Shown one piece after another: positions 1 to 9,811 of a stretch of 64,000 nt of DNA (within the stretch, counting starts at the first letter, position 1; each line of letters opens with the position of its first letter). The notes beneath the pieces were generated by a model, which saw nothing but the letters and a program-made list of their open reading frames with translations, was not told where the DNA came from and did no database searches. A program made the position numbers and the translations under genes. This DNA is from Ramazzottius varieornatus (Eukaryota > Tardigrada > Eutardigrada > Parachela > Ramazzottiidae): the NCBI GenBank assembly GCA_001949185.1, contig BDGG01000018.1, positions 587,448 through 651,447 of the forward strand, written 5' to 3'.

Positions 1-132
1 GACGTGAAGGACGACATGAGAATCGCCAGAGAAGAGGTAAATAATTTGACAAGTGTGGCAGAATGACGGTAACACGTTTCAGAATTTTTGCTGCGAATGC
101 CGTAAAGTCAGCAGTACAACAAGCCAACTTCC

Positions 133-265
133 CATTCACCTGCATACACCAGACTTGACTTTGTCGTAGCAGTTGTGTGTGTAGGTGGGCGAGATGGCCG
201 TATTTCATGCACCTGCATACACCGCAGCGTGCCCCGACCTGGGGTTGTCGTATGCAGGTTAAAGA
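133..265. repeat. Imperfect foldback repeat in ALDH intron
   Basis: The motif CACCTGCATAC occurs at both ends of this stretch and once internally, and GTATGCAGGT closes it in inverted orientation. The GC-rich centre (CCCCGACCTGGGG) can pair with itself. A similar motif set (GCCCC...GACCTGGGG) occurs at 12255-12345. It looks like a short decayed hairpin element; no coding. Confidence 0.4.
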
Positions 266-339
266 TGGCTTATTTTTGACTTGTCAACCCTCCAGCTGAG
301 CAGGCAGTGCAGGTTTGGATTATATTCATGGTTTGACAG

Positions 340-746
340 ATTTTCGGGCCAGTGCAGACCATCATCCGTTTCGACACGATGGAAGAGCTGGTGGAACGCG
401 CGAATAACACCATCTACGGCCTGGCTGCCAGCATAATGACTAAAGACCTGGACAAAGCCATTTATATGTCGCAGGCTCTTCGGGCCGGCACCGTCTGGGT
501 CAATTGCCACAATGCTCTGAGCAGCCAAGCACCATTCGGTGGCTTCAAACAATCGGGTATCGGTCGCGAACTGGGGGAATACGCCCTGGACTCTTACACG
601 GAAGTGAAAACCGTAAGTTTTTCGTTGTCCACTTCCGTCTCATGTAGACACTCTTGTTGCACCAGTCGGTGTTTCAATGGCAGAACGATAGGATATCCAT
701 GTTGTTGTTTCAGGTTACCATCGCCATGCCAAAAAAGCTCATGTAA
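340..746 (+). CDS. Aldehyde dehydrogenase (ALDH1-type), C-terminal two exons
   Basis: This is the 3' end of a cytosolic ALDH1/retinal dehydrogenase-like gene; the catalytic Cys and the cofactor domain lie upstream of the window. The penultimate exon is 340-612 (acceptor TTTGACAG, donor GTAAGT) and opens with IFGPVQTII. It continues through [19 protein letters not shown], the [19 protein letters not shown] block and TEVKT. The last exon, 714-746, encodes [10 protein letters not shown] and a TAA stop. Together they give 101 residues that align without gaps to the C-termini of animal ALDH1 enzymes (NAD-dependent aldehyde oxidation, tetramer interface). The phase is 0 across the junction. Bases 1-339 are upstream intron. 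The assignment to ALDH1 rather than ALDH2 is from memory of the family and is less sure than the superfamily call. Confidence 0.9.
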
Positions 747-1845
747 GGGGGATGGGTTCGAGCCGTAGTCGTACTTTTTCTTGTCGGTGACGGATAACAA
801 AGTTTTACGTGTTCGGTTAGCAGAATTTTGCTCCAGTACTAAACGGACAACGCCCTTTTTATTCGGAAGCCTTATCATGCTTCCATTTCTAAATTTATAA
901 CCGCTCACTGTTTAGAACGAAATAGTTTTTTGATCAGCTTTGACGCAAATGAGATATTTTCGCTGTCAACTTTCGTCTTGTATTTATCACTCTTTCTGTC
1001 ACTGTCCTCATTGGTTTACTATTGAGTGGAAAGTTTTACTGTCGGTAGAGCGGAAATTTATGTACATGATAACAATACAGTAACCTGGATTGTGTGGAAA
1101 GTTCTTAATGTTTACCTTCGACCGATAAAATGCTGTTTTTGCTCTCACGCCTATCGGCAGAGAAGTCGCATAGTGTACTGTTTGCAGTTCACAACGGTAG
1201 ACTGCTTCCGTCAAAATTCCTCACCAGTCACTTCGGGTCAGTGTTCATAAGTGTTCCTGACATGCTGACGAAGAACCGGTTTCTCCTGCTGAGTGTGTAC
1301 GATGGTTGTCGTAGCCGACGTATCGATATGAGTCATATGGTGGTGAGTTTGAAGGCGATCAGCAGGAGAAACCAGTAGAGAAGCAACTTCCAGTGAAAAA
1401 GTTGTCAGTAGTACTGGCAGATCATCACTCTTAAGTGGCGCACGCTTGGGTTGTTATGGTTCTGGGGCGTGCGCGACTTGAGATGACGACCCAGCACGCT
1501 TCGTTGTCCGGCCTGCCTGTTGATAAGCACGATCAGGCCGATATCCTCGTCGTACATCAACGTGAGAAATTGCAAATTGTACATAGCTGGCAGCAAGAGG
1601 CCGGCAGAAACTTGTTCTGTTCTAAATTTGAATCGGTGCCTTCAGACAACGACTAACCGGCATTTCTCGCTACGTGTGATATCATCTCTGTGCTGTTCCG
1701 TTCAACTTCATCGCTTTAGTGTTTAGTAGGCATTTCAAGCGATCATTTCCTGCTTACGCCATCTTGCAAACATTTCCAGTCAGCAAGTATCCGGCATTTT
1801 GATATTTCTTATCGTCGGGAATCACATCGACACAAAGGAAGCAGG
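747..1845. other. Gene-free stretch between ALDH and PMP3 genes
   Basis: No exon with conserved protein sequence was recognised. The only structure seen is the hairpin module at 1420-1495. The stretch holds the 3' flank of the ALDH gene and the 5' flank of the PMP3 gene; no clear TATA box or polyadenylation signal was identified. Confidence 0.5.
1420..1495. repeat. GTGGCGCAC hairpin module, single
   Basis: AAGTGGCGCACG at about 1433 pairs with CGTGCGCGACTTG at about 1468, leaving a loop of about 24 bases. It is one member of the palindromic family described under findings, here in a gene flank. Confidence 0.8.
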
Positions 1846-2379
1846 ATGGAAGGCTCACAGATCCTCGCTGCCATCATTTCCATCTTTATCCCACCTCTGG
1901 GTACGTCAGCCATCTTCACTAGCTTGAACGTCTTACGCAATAGTGTTTCGTACTTTTTTGGACTGTATGATGGAGTATGTTTGCAGGTGTGGCCATCTAC
2001 AAGGGAATAACCCGGGACTTCTGGTAAGTCACACAGGTTCAGCAGGCAGTGCGTTTCTGACAGGTCGCACGCTACACCGCCGAGGCAGAGCGGTCGTAGG
2101 ATTATCCTGCCGCGCGTTCCCCTTCGGCCTGCCACGCTTGCGCTTTTGTTTTCTGGTTGTGGAATGATCAAGCTATTGATTTCTGGATTTCTGTTTTGAT
2201 TTGCAGGATCAACCTGTTGCTGACCATCCTGTTCTTCATCCCAGGTATTACAGCAGAGGCTGCAGTTTGTTCACTGGAATAGTTTGGGATCTCTAAGTGA
2301 TTCTGATGGCATCGGTTTCACATCCTGGTTCTTGATTGTAGGATTGGTCCATGCATTGTATCTGATCTGCATGACGTAA
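1846..2379 (+). CDS. PMP3 / UPF0057 family small hydrophobic membrane protein
   Basis: Four exons, 1846-1900, 1987-2023, 2207-2244 and 2342-2379, join in consistent phases (1, 2, 1) with GT-AG borders. They give a 55-residue protein, the usual size of this family. It begins MEGSQILAAIISIFIPPLG, carries the family block around VAIYKGI and has two hydrophobic segments (about residues 5-20 and 31-50) ending HALYLICMT. Fungal PMP3 and plant RCI2 homologues are plasma-membrane proteolipids affecting membrane potential and salt or cold tolerance; the animal role is poorly known. The protein is shorter than the smallest exons gene finders usually join, so it is easy to miss. A function in stress tolerance here is inference. 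Confidence 0.9.
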
Positions 2380-3058
2380 CAGGAAGATGATCACCTGGTC
2401 GCCGCAGGTCTTGCAGCCATGCTGGTTCCTCCTTTTTATAAACGACATTTTTAGTTCTACATCGTATTCCGTCTGAGCAATAATTCATCGAGGCAATATC
2501 AATATCATGGGGATCGAAACCCTTTTTCTGACTGGCATCTTTACTGACAGGAAATATGTACCGCTAACTTTCCCCTTGCTGTTTGAATTTTACTAGCTAG
2601 TCTCTTTGGCTGTTTGACCGTTTTGTGCCTTTGTTGAGCCGGTTCAGAGCTGAGTGTTTTCACAAGGATGGAATGCAGCTTTGTAGCGGTTTGATCAACC
2701 GGAAAACTGTAACGCATAAAACTATCGCAGTGGTGTTCGGCTCAATGTACGAAGGCAGATTTAAACTCGTATACTGTATTAAAAACGTGCACACAGACTC
2801 TGGTGCAAAGTAACCTTTGTTATTGCAGATGCAAATACGCATTCGTGCAAGAAGTTTCCAGTTCCTTGAAGCATCGACGGTACTCTGCTGCCTACTCAAA
2901 CCAAAACTCCGAGGCCTTTTATACTTCGGTCTGAAGAGATAACCTTGCCAACGAATGGCCGGTAACAGCTGTACGGGGGCAGAAGTTTAGAAGTTTTGGT
3001 TGAAGAGGGTTGAAGAGATCGATACCGAAAATTCGACTCTCAAACCGTCGAAGGTCAT
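2380..3058. other. Gene-free stretch
   Basis: No recognisable exon, RNA gene or repeat was found between the PMP3 stop and the reverse-transcriptase relic. Confidence 0.4.
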
Positions 3059-3784
3059 CGATGGAAGAAGTACGTGGCAGCAGCGTTTTTGGACTTCAGA
3101 AAAGCCTTTGACTGTGTCTTGCCACAACAAACTGCCAGCAGCGCTAAGCAGAGTGGGTGTGGGCTGACTAGCTCGGTAGTTCTTCTGCTCGTACTCGAAG
3201 GATCGGTCGCAATTCGTCGAGCTCAGCGGATGAAGGTCCGAAGAAAGAACCACACTCTCCGGAGTACTACAGTACCAGAGAACGTCCTGGGTCCGCCACT
3301 CTGTACGATCTTTCTTGTGGACTGCCTGCAGTACGAAGAGCCCCAGCCAAATATAGAGGTGAAAGCGGAAAAAGAACTCTCCGCGGATGACCCGATGGTT
3401 CACGCCGTCGGGAAGACCTCCCAGGAAGCCATCGCAAATCACAACACGGCACTGATTAGGAACACTGAATGGGTAGAAGGGCCCGACCTGACCTTCAACA
3501 ACGGAAACTGCGTCCACATGGCCACCGCCTCAAGCGGAAGCAGGAGATGGATTGACTTGTCCACAGACACAGCGAAGCTGGGCGGACACCAGCTGGAACA
3601 AAAAGGGTACGTTCGGTACTTGGGTGTAAATACGGCCCAATACCTGCAATGGAACCAACACTTGGAGCAAGCCAAGCAGAAGTCAATGCGGGAATCTGCT
3701 AACTGGATGACGCAAAGAAAGGTCTTCCCAAAGAAGCACGGCTTGCTCTGTACCACAGTGCACTATGCCTTTAGCTCCGCTTAA
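3059..3784 (+). pseudogene. Non-LTR retrotransposon reverse transcriptase fragment
   Basis: A 236-residue open frame keeps landmarks of jockey/RTE-like reverse transcriptases in order: AFLDFRKAFDCV (motif A, FLDxxKAFD), LGPPLCTIFLVDC (like LGPLLF.IYINDL), a degenerate ELSADDPM in place of the YADD catalytic box, and YLGVNTAQYLQWNQHLEQAKQK (the thumb block YLGV...W..H). The catalytic box is altered, and both the endonuclease and the start are missing, so it is not functional. A second piece of the same kind of protein lies at 5212-5340, with a foldback element between them. Codons are unusually free of stops for a relic. Confidence 0.75.
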
Positions 3785-3818
3785 CTACGTCTATATCGTG
3801 GGGCTGTACCGGAATTCC

Positions 3819-4217
3819 CTCCAAGGTGTCTAGCAGTCACGTGACAGCAGAGCCGGGCGCAGAAAATCGGGGGTGTAAGTGGGAGCACCGATCATCGAGT
3901 TAGTAGGCGAGGGGGCGAAAGCGAGATTGGTTTACTTTAGCGTTTGTGGGTGGTGCTCATGGATGGACCAACCCCGATTTTTCCCCTTCGCCTACTAACT
4001 CGATCGGCGCGCCCACTTACACCCCTGATTTTCTGTGCCCGGCTCTGCGTTGCAGGCCAGTAAATATTGCCTGGCGGGGATAAAATGCTTCAGTGCTTCC
4101 AATCAAAGATCCCTGGCCAATCAACTGCAGCAATGTGCCGCAATTAAACAATCGGTGATATCAGGCCATGGGTGGAATTCATTAGCCTGTCACGTGACTG
4201 CGCGAAACCTTGGAGGG
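3819..4217. repeat. Foldback element (MITE-like) inside the retrotransposon relic
   Basis: There are two nested inverted pairs. The outer arms are 3819-3842 and 4189-4217, sharing CCTCCAAGG and CAGTCACGTGAC. The inner arms are about 3853-3920 and 3974-4049, sharing AGCCGGGC, GGGGTGTAAGTGGG, GAGTTAGTAGGCGA and ATCGGGG. Total length is about 400 bases with no coding capacity. It probably interrupted the reverse-transcriptase copy. Confidence 0.75.
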
Positions 4218-5211
4218 GATACAGTAAGGTTTGTGCGAAATGTTAACTGACCCTTTGGCAAACTTTGAATATCAACTAACCACAATATTAACTTTATAAA
4301 ATATGTTTTTGCACAATGATCGACCAACCAGCATATTAACCGACCGATTTATGGCCCCACGAAGTGCTGTACATTAACGCTCTGCGTAGGACCGTCCTCT
4401 TTGTGTATACAATGACTCAGTTTTTATTCACCTCTCAAGTTTAGCTTTTGGTCTTTGTGGTTGAGGCTTTTTCTTTGCCTGTATCTCGGTCTTCTCACCA
4501 AAGCGACACTATTGACCAGCGGTCAACAAAAATCCAGCACGCTAGAAAAATTTCCTACGGCTTCGGGTGGTTTCGCTGGAATCTGATGGTTTCGCCTCTT
4601 CGGCGAGACACGTACACGGAATTCGCTCAGAAAAAAACTGAAACACTAAGGATATTCTCCTCTACCGACGCCAAGCTCGGGATAAATTCTGTTATAACCA
4701 GTGTGGTCTGAAAAAAATCAAAACGGCCAGGCCTCCTTTTCAAGATTTTGCCTTCATGGCCTGCCAATTATCCGGATTTCGAGATCTCGAATTTTGAATG
4801 TCGATTGGCTGGGCCAGCCTTCGCCACACGGTATCAGCCAATCAACTTCTTGTATGCAGAAAGAGGACGGTAGCATTCTGCAAAACATGGGAACCATCGT
4901 GCTGAAAGTGCTAAAACACCCAACGTCTCTTGTTAGCAGCTTTGGATATCTTTGAAAATGAATTTCAGGGTCGAATAGTTTGTTCAGAAGTGTCACGGCG
5001 ACTAAAACGCGTCGAATTTAAGGGATGTAGCGCAGTTACTAATCGGCATTCTATAATGTCGGGAATGTGAACAAACGATATCTAACATCAGTTGGCCACA
5101 TCGCTGGTTATGATATAGAAGTAGTTGGCATTTTGGTCGCGCGATATTCATGGTCGGCATTGTCATTAAACGATATTTTGAGCAGGAACTCTATACCGTG
5201 CGTTCGTCGAC
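4218..5211. other. Gene-free stretch with a dispersed repeat
   Basis: There is no convincing exon. Bases 5130-5192 (GGCATTTTGGTC, GCGATATTCATG, AAACGATATTTTGAGCAGG) match the reverse complement of about 48984-49050, so a repeat family is present in both places. Confidence 0.45.
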
Positions 5212-5340
5212 ATGTATTTCTACTTCTGTGCACCAGTGTGGTTCGCTTTGGCAAAGAACATGGAAATGATCGAGATGGCCCAACGCAAGGCTGTTAGGGT
5301 GCTGGCCGACTGCAAGAGCGGAACTACGACGGACGAACTG
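5212..5340 (+). pseudogene. Reverse transcriptase C-terminal relic
   Basis: The translation YFYFCAPVWFALAKNMEMIE followed by MAQRKAVRVLADCKSGTTTDELF resembles the connection region that follows the thumb in non-LTR reverse transcriptases (usually ...YG..VW......LE..QRRA.R...G). It ends at TGA and has no further open frame. It probably belonged to the same insertion as 3059-3784. Confidence 0.55.
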
Positions 5341-5478
5341 TTTACGGAATGAGGGCATCGAGAAAGTGGGGAGACGTTGGAAGAGACTGGAAGGCCTGTA
5401 GCTCTACAGTCCGGCATGGGCGTCCTACGGTGTGAAGTCAAAGGTTGAGTGTCCCCAGGGATGATGCGGGACAAAGAA

Positions 5479-5883
5479 TTATTCCGAAGGCTGGTGGTAA
5501 ACTGAAGAGGAAACTGCGCTGGAGAAAGCTTTGATGCGCTCTCCGTTCAGTTGTGCTTTTGCCAAGGCAATCTGTTGGTCGGGTAGTTCGTTAAGAGACG
5601 AAGGGATATCATCTGGACGAAGGCGCTTCTGTGGAGGAGAAAGAGGGACCTCGAAGACTGAAGAGCCCTGTCGATCGGAAACTTTCACTTCGTCTTCCGA
5701 AACAGTCTCATAATTCAAGTCGCATTTCGTCTGATCAGAAGCTTCGGAAATGGCGTCATCAGCGACCTTGGCATTACGGCGGACGTATTTTGGTCTGAGT
5801 GCTATGCTGTGCTTCATGGAACTTCCGGGATCTTTCCGCTTGGGAGGAAAGCCTTTGGCCTTGCGGCTACGTTTGGGAGGCAT
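5479..5883 (-). CDS. Hypothetical basic nuclear-type protein, 134 aa
   Basis: A single open frame runs from ATG at 5883. The N-terminus MPPKRSRKAKGFPPKRKDPG is a dense basic patch that would serve as a nuclear localisation signal. The middle is acidic (SEDEVKVSDRQ), then comes a proline-rich patch PLSPPQKRLRPDDIP and a short helical tail NELPDQQIALAKAQLNGERI. No family is recognised. It sits between retrotransposon relics and the pogo element, so it may be a transposon accessory reading frame rather than a host gene. The bias towards charged residues and the complete frame argue that it is or was coding. Confidence 0.45.
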   Translation of the reverse strand: MPPKRSRKAKGFPPKRKDPGSSMKHSIALRPKYVRRNAKVADDAISEASDQTKCDLNYETVSEDEVKVSDRQGSSVFEVPLSPPQKRLRPDDIPSSLNELPDQQIALAKAQLNGERIKAFSSAVSSSVYHQPSE

Positions 5884-5928
5884 GGGCGTGATAAGACAGA
5901 AAAGAACAAAGAGATATCAGGAAAATTA

Positions 5929-5975
5929 GCAGCAGAACATACAGCAGAGCAATTAGCAGCAGAACATACAGCATA
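5929..5975. repeat. Short direct duplication
   Basis: The string TTAGCAGCAGAACATACAGC occurs twice in succession with a six-base spacer (GAGCAA). Confidence 0.8.
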
Positions 5976-6419
5976 CAGAAATGCAAACAGAGGATAAAAG
6001 AAGAGGAATCAAATTCAAAAGGAGAAAGGATAAGCTGAATGGGTTGGCACGAACATCGGACTGCGATGGGATGTTCATCAAAGTGCGACGATAAAGGAAC
6101 TTTAGGATATGTAGGGATACCCAATCAACACTTAAAAGCCAAAAACATTCGAACGCACATCGAAAGGGAGTTCCAACTCGGACAAAGTTACGAGCGGATC
6201 GCGAGCAAATGAATAATGTAACTCTGTCGAGAAGACTCAGTTACCGGCAAACCGGCATGTACAAACACATGGGTGAACGAGTAACGTACAAGCTATCAAA
6301 TACATAGCGATAAAAGTATTACAACGAGTGAAGGAGGAAGCCGATCCAGCGTTAGCCACAAATAAGCAAGCTTATTTCCCATTATTTAACTTGTACCATA
6401 TATGCCATAAAGGACTTTC

Positions 6420-6580
6420 TTGTACTGTGAGGCTTCAGGAACTTCGCGGGACACGTCGTTGTACGCCCCAAGCTAAACCCCGGTCTGGAAATGAAACCCT
6501 AATAATCCCCTCAGAGATAATTCGCGCTTACTATGACATATCCCGCGGAACTCGTGAAGTGTTCCGGTATAAGCTCGCTG
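6420..6580. repeat. Foldback repeat, copy A
   Basis: The left arm GGCTTCAGGAACTTCGCGGG and a right arm reading CCCGCGGAACTCGTGAAGTG can pair across a loop of about 80 bases containing AACCCCGGTC and CCCCTCAGAG. A diverged copy lies at 57155-57300, with the same AACCCCGGTC and CCCCCTGAG loop landmarks. Confidence 0.6.
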
Positions 6581-6939
6581 GTTTCTAGTTAACCGCTTCA
6601 AATTGATTTCTCTTACGATGTGGGTATAGTGATCCTATCTTCAGCTAATTTTTCATGTAAAAAGCTGTTATGATTTCGGGCCAAATAATGACTCATTTTC
6701 TGGAGATCGAGGAGGCCGTTGACTGGATTGTCGAGGCTGAATAACAGCGTTCAACAGTTGAGAAGACTGAAGTAGAAGGAATCGCTAATGAGGCTGTTTT
6801 ACCTGTAAATTGCTCGGCAAATCTGATCCGCCATCGCATACTGCGTATGCACGACACACGATCCGCAGTAAGCTTCAGTGCGGTACATCGTTCAATCTGA
6901 AATCGATCAAGCAAGACCACTTAAGCCATTCTGACAGGG

Positions 6940-9345
6940 CATTAACGCCAGTCTGTCCACTCTGATCCTCAAACCAATAAGATAGCATGATAGAGCAGAG
7001 TTTGCTCCACAAACTGAGATAAACTAAATCGGCGAAATAAAATCCTGCAAAACGCCACAGGAAGCGGAAGTGACGTCAAATTCTTACATCGACATGACAT
7101 GACCAACTATACTAGCACAGTCTAAAATTTCACAGAACTCATAGAAGATAAATTTTACAGAGGTGATACTGATCGTAGAAGTGATGGAAGCAGAGAGGAG
7201 CTTTGCACCAGCCGCACTTAAGCAAAAGCCGGTCGTCGCAGTTTTCATGGTCGGAATGACCAGTCAACTTCTTGAGGAAAGAGAATTCGGTAGGATTTAC
7301 ATAGTCAAAGGACTCGTCAGTATAGCCGCACAGATGCCAGGCCTGGTTCACTAGGTCTCCATACCGGGGAGACTGAAACTGTTGGTAAACCAAAGAATGC
7401 ATCTTGAGGATTACGTCTCGATGATGAACTTGAAGTGGAAGGCTGTGCAAAATGATGAAACTGGAGATCTTCCGGAAGAAGTCTTTATACATTCGGAAGA
7501 AGAGTCTGTCCAGTGGTTGGATATCACCAGTCACTTTCGGAGGAATCGTGATCATTTCGTATTCCAGTTCTTCAGGCTTGAATTCCAAAACAGCTTCCTG
7601 GTCAGAATAGGTTCTCCACGAATCGGCTAGCAGAATGCAGCGATCTTGCACATGAGAAAACAATATCTTTTCACACCATTCCAAGTAGAGCTTCTTTGTC
7701 ATCTTGCCCGAAGCCGAAGCAGTGACATACAGGTTGTCAGCTTTAAACATTGTCCTTGCCACAATAGAACCGAAAACGCTTTTGTCCTCCTGTAGAGTGA
7801 TCCACAGTTGTGGGAGAAACTTGCGCGTGCCGGGCGAAATGGTCATTATAACCGTGTAGCTATGCGTCATGGAGTTCTCCGACTGACAGATCGCAAGAAT
7901 ATGTTTTGCGCCGGCCAGATGCAGTGTGCGCCTTGGTCTCATCTCGTAATCGAACCCAGACTGATCCGTGTTCCACATACCGTCCAAGCCGTAATCTGAG
8001 ATCCTCGATCTGACAAGGGCGACACACTCCTCCGCAGTTTTCTTTACTTGCGGGGCTTCTTGAATGTACTTGTCGGTCACGAACTTGGTGATCTTCCGAT
8101 CGACGATGCCGTGATACCTACAATATCGACCCCGTTAGTGTGGCGCAGTAACTCGTGAGCAGAATTCTCGGTTGAAGTGATCTGCGTAAGCAATGATACA
8201 TATTTCATTTTAATACTTCAATGTGTTTACCTCTTCAACTTTCCCACCCAGTCCGGAGACGCCGTGAAACCTACCAGGCCAATGGTTCGGTTCGCAGTAA
8301 CAGCCCAACGTCGAATATCCATATCCTTCACAATATGAGGCTTCTGTTTGGCCAGAAAGAACTGCTTGCCAGTCTCCAAACGCAGCGCCTTCAGCTTATT
8401 ATATCTGGAACCGCCCTCAGCAACATGTCGTTCCCATTCTTGGAGTTGTCGAATACTGGTGACTTTCTTGAACTTGGTCTGGACACACGAAAGGCTACGT
8501 CGTTTCTTCGTAGCGACATTCCTCCAGAAATCGACGGAGCGTTTCTTGTAGTCGAGGGTGACTGCGTTACTTGGCGGCTGTTTTGGGTTCGGTATTCGCG
8601 GGACATAGAATTCGTTGGACGATGGTTCCGTTCCACTGGAGAGAGGCTCGACGACTTTATCTTCTTGGCTAGGATTTTCGTCGGGTTCAGCCAGCTGATT
8701 AGACGCAGCAACCAACTTCTCGAACTCGTCGAACGTCTGCATGTCTGTTTGCAGTTCATATTGCAGGTCTTCTTCAAATGCCAACGAAGAACTACCTGCT
8801 CGGTTGATTTTAACATCCATAAATCCTGAAACAGAAACAGAAAGGTGGAATATCTCATATCAACGTCAGCCATAGTAAACGGCAACAGTACAATACCTTT
8901 GACGAGTTCTTTTAACTGCTTATCAGCCTCGCTCGGTTGTCCATCCAGTTGGGAGAGCTGCTTGTAGTCCTCCTCCAGAAGCTTCAACACATTCATCGGA
9001 TTAACGGAATCCATTTCGGGCGACAGTGGAAATCACGCAGCAACGGAACGATGAATGTAAGAGCAATGAAGCAACAGGCACAGCAAAACTGATTGCGCTT
9101 GGTTTAGCGTAGAGTACAAGAGCAACTGGTTCAATTAATATCAAATCAACCATCAGGCAATCAAATCAGTTGATTTGCTGTCACACTGGTGATCCGCCCT
9201 GAATTTGACGTCACTTCCGCTTCCTGTGGCGTCTTCCTGGATTTTATTTCGCCGATTTAGTTTATCTCAGTTTGTGGAACAAACTCTGCTCTATCATGCT
9301 GTCATATTGGTTTGAGGATCAGAGTGGACAGACTGGCGTTAATCC
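6940..9345 (-). mobile_element. Complete pogo/Tigger-like DNA transposon
   Basis: The terminal inverted repeats are about 140 bases (left 6940-7086, right 9206-9343). Both ends read ATTAACGCCAGTCTGTCCAC inward, then CTCTGATCCTCAAACC, a block CAAACTGAGATAAACTAAAT, and GGAAGCGGAAGTGACGTCAA at the inner ends. They are nearly identical, with a few substitutions and a short indel. They enclose one three-exon transposase gene with no internal stop. Two damaged relatives lie at 39385-40260 and 55965-56648. A TA target duplication could not be resolved with confidence. Confidence 0.85.
7139..9014 (-). CDS. Pogo/Tigger-like transposase (DDE_1), 563 aa, apparently intact
   Basis: Three exons, 9014-8897, 8825-8231 and 8117-7139, join in phases 1 and 2 without a stop. 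The N-terminus MDSVNPMNVLKLLEEDYKQL is shared with the copy at 56 kb. The middle (RSVDFWRNVATKKRR ... WERHVAEGG, then RWAVTANRTIGLVGFTASPD) fits a CENP-B/Tc5-type helix-turn-helix DNA-binding region. The catalytic core shows MWNTDQSGF (first Asp), ILLADSW (second Asp) and the family block IPPKVTGDIQPLDRLF (third Asp). The C-terminus has a zinc-binding-like tail, CGWCKAPLCFHH. It would cut and rejoin element ends in the nucleus. Integrity of the frame and terminal repeats suggests a young copy; activity is inference. Confidence 0.88.
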
Positions 9346-9811
9346 CTTGTAAGAAGTACCACTCTGAGTTGGTGGCGATGCCACATAACGTGAGGTTCAG
9401 CACTTTAATTTCTGTCCGGACGTCCTTACAAAGTCCTGCATGACCGTCTGGTGTTGCTCTAGGAAGGGATCTGGGCAGCGGCTCAGAAATTTCTCTGTAC
9501 GAGAGTGCTCCCCTCCCTGTTGTGATCCCGACCTTAGCTAAATCACCAATCAGCTCCGCCCAGTGATTTGTTGCCATATAAGACCTCCATTCCGGGGCAC
9601 CGCCCCTGTCTTGGGGGCTTGGAGGGATTTGGGGCAGATACACCGCTGAATTGGGGATGCTAACCGACGAAATTCAGTCTCGCAGTCGCAGACAGCCAAA
9701 TTTTCTTGATAACCTAGGCGCAGCCCAACCTTACGTATAACTGTCCGCCACCTACATTGTGAGCAGGATACACGACTGCCGGCAGTGCTCAGTCCAGTTC
9801 CGTAGATCTCT
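9346..9811. other. 5' flank of the glycosyltransferase-like gene
   Basis: No gene is recognised. A weak TATA-like CATATAAG lies near 9575. The stretch probably holds the promoter and 5' untranslated region of the gene starting at 9812. Confidence 0.35.

Larger units (their letters stand above)
5884..6939. other. Repeat-rich stretch upstream of the pogo element
   Basis: This holds the direct duplication at 5929-5975, the foldback repeat at 6420-6580 and otherwise no recognised gene. Confidence 0.4.

Noticed and set aside
1846-2379. Horizontal transfer of the PMP3 gene from fungi or bacteria
   Set aside because: The family is present in several animal groups and the gene has four spliced exons like its neighbours; no base-composition difference was evident.
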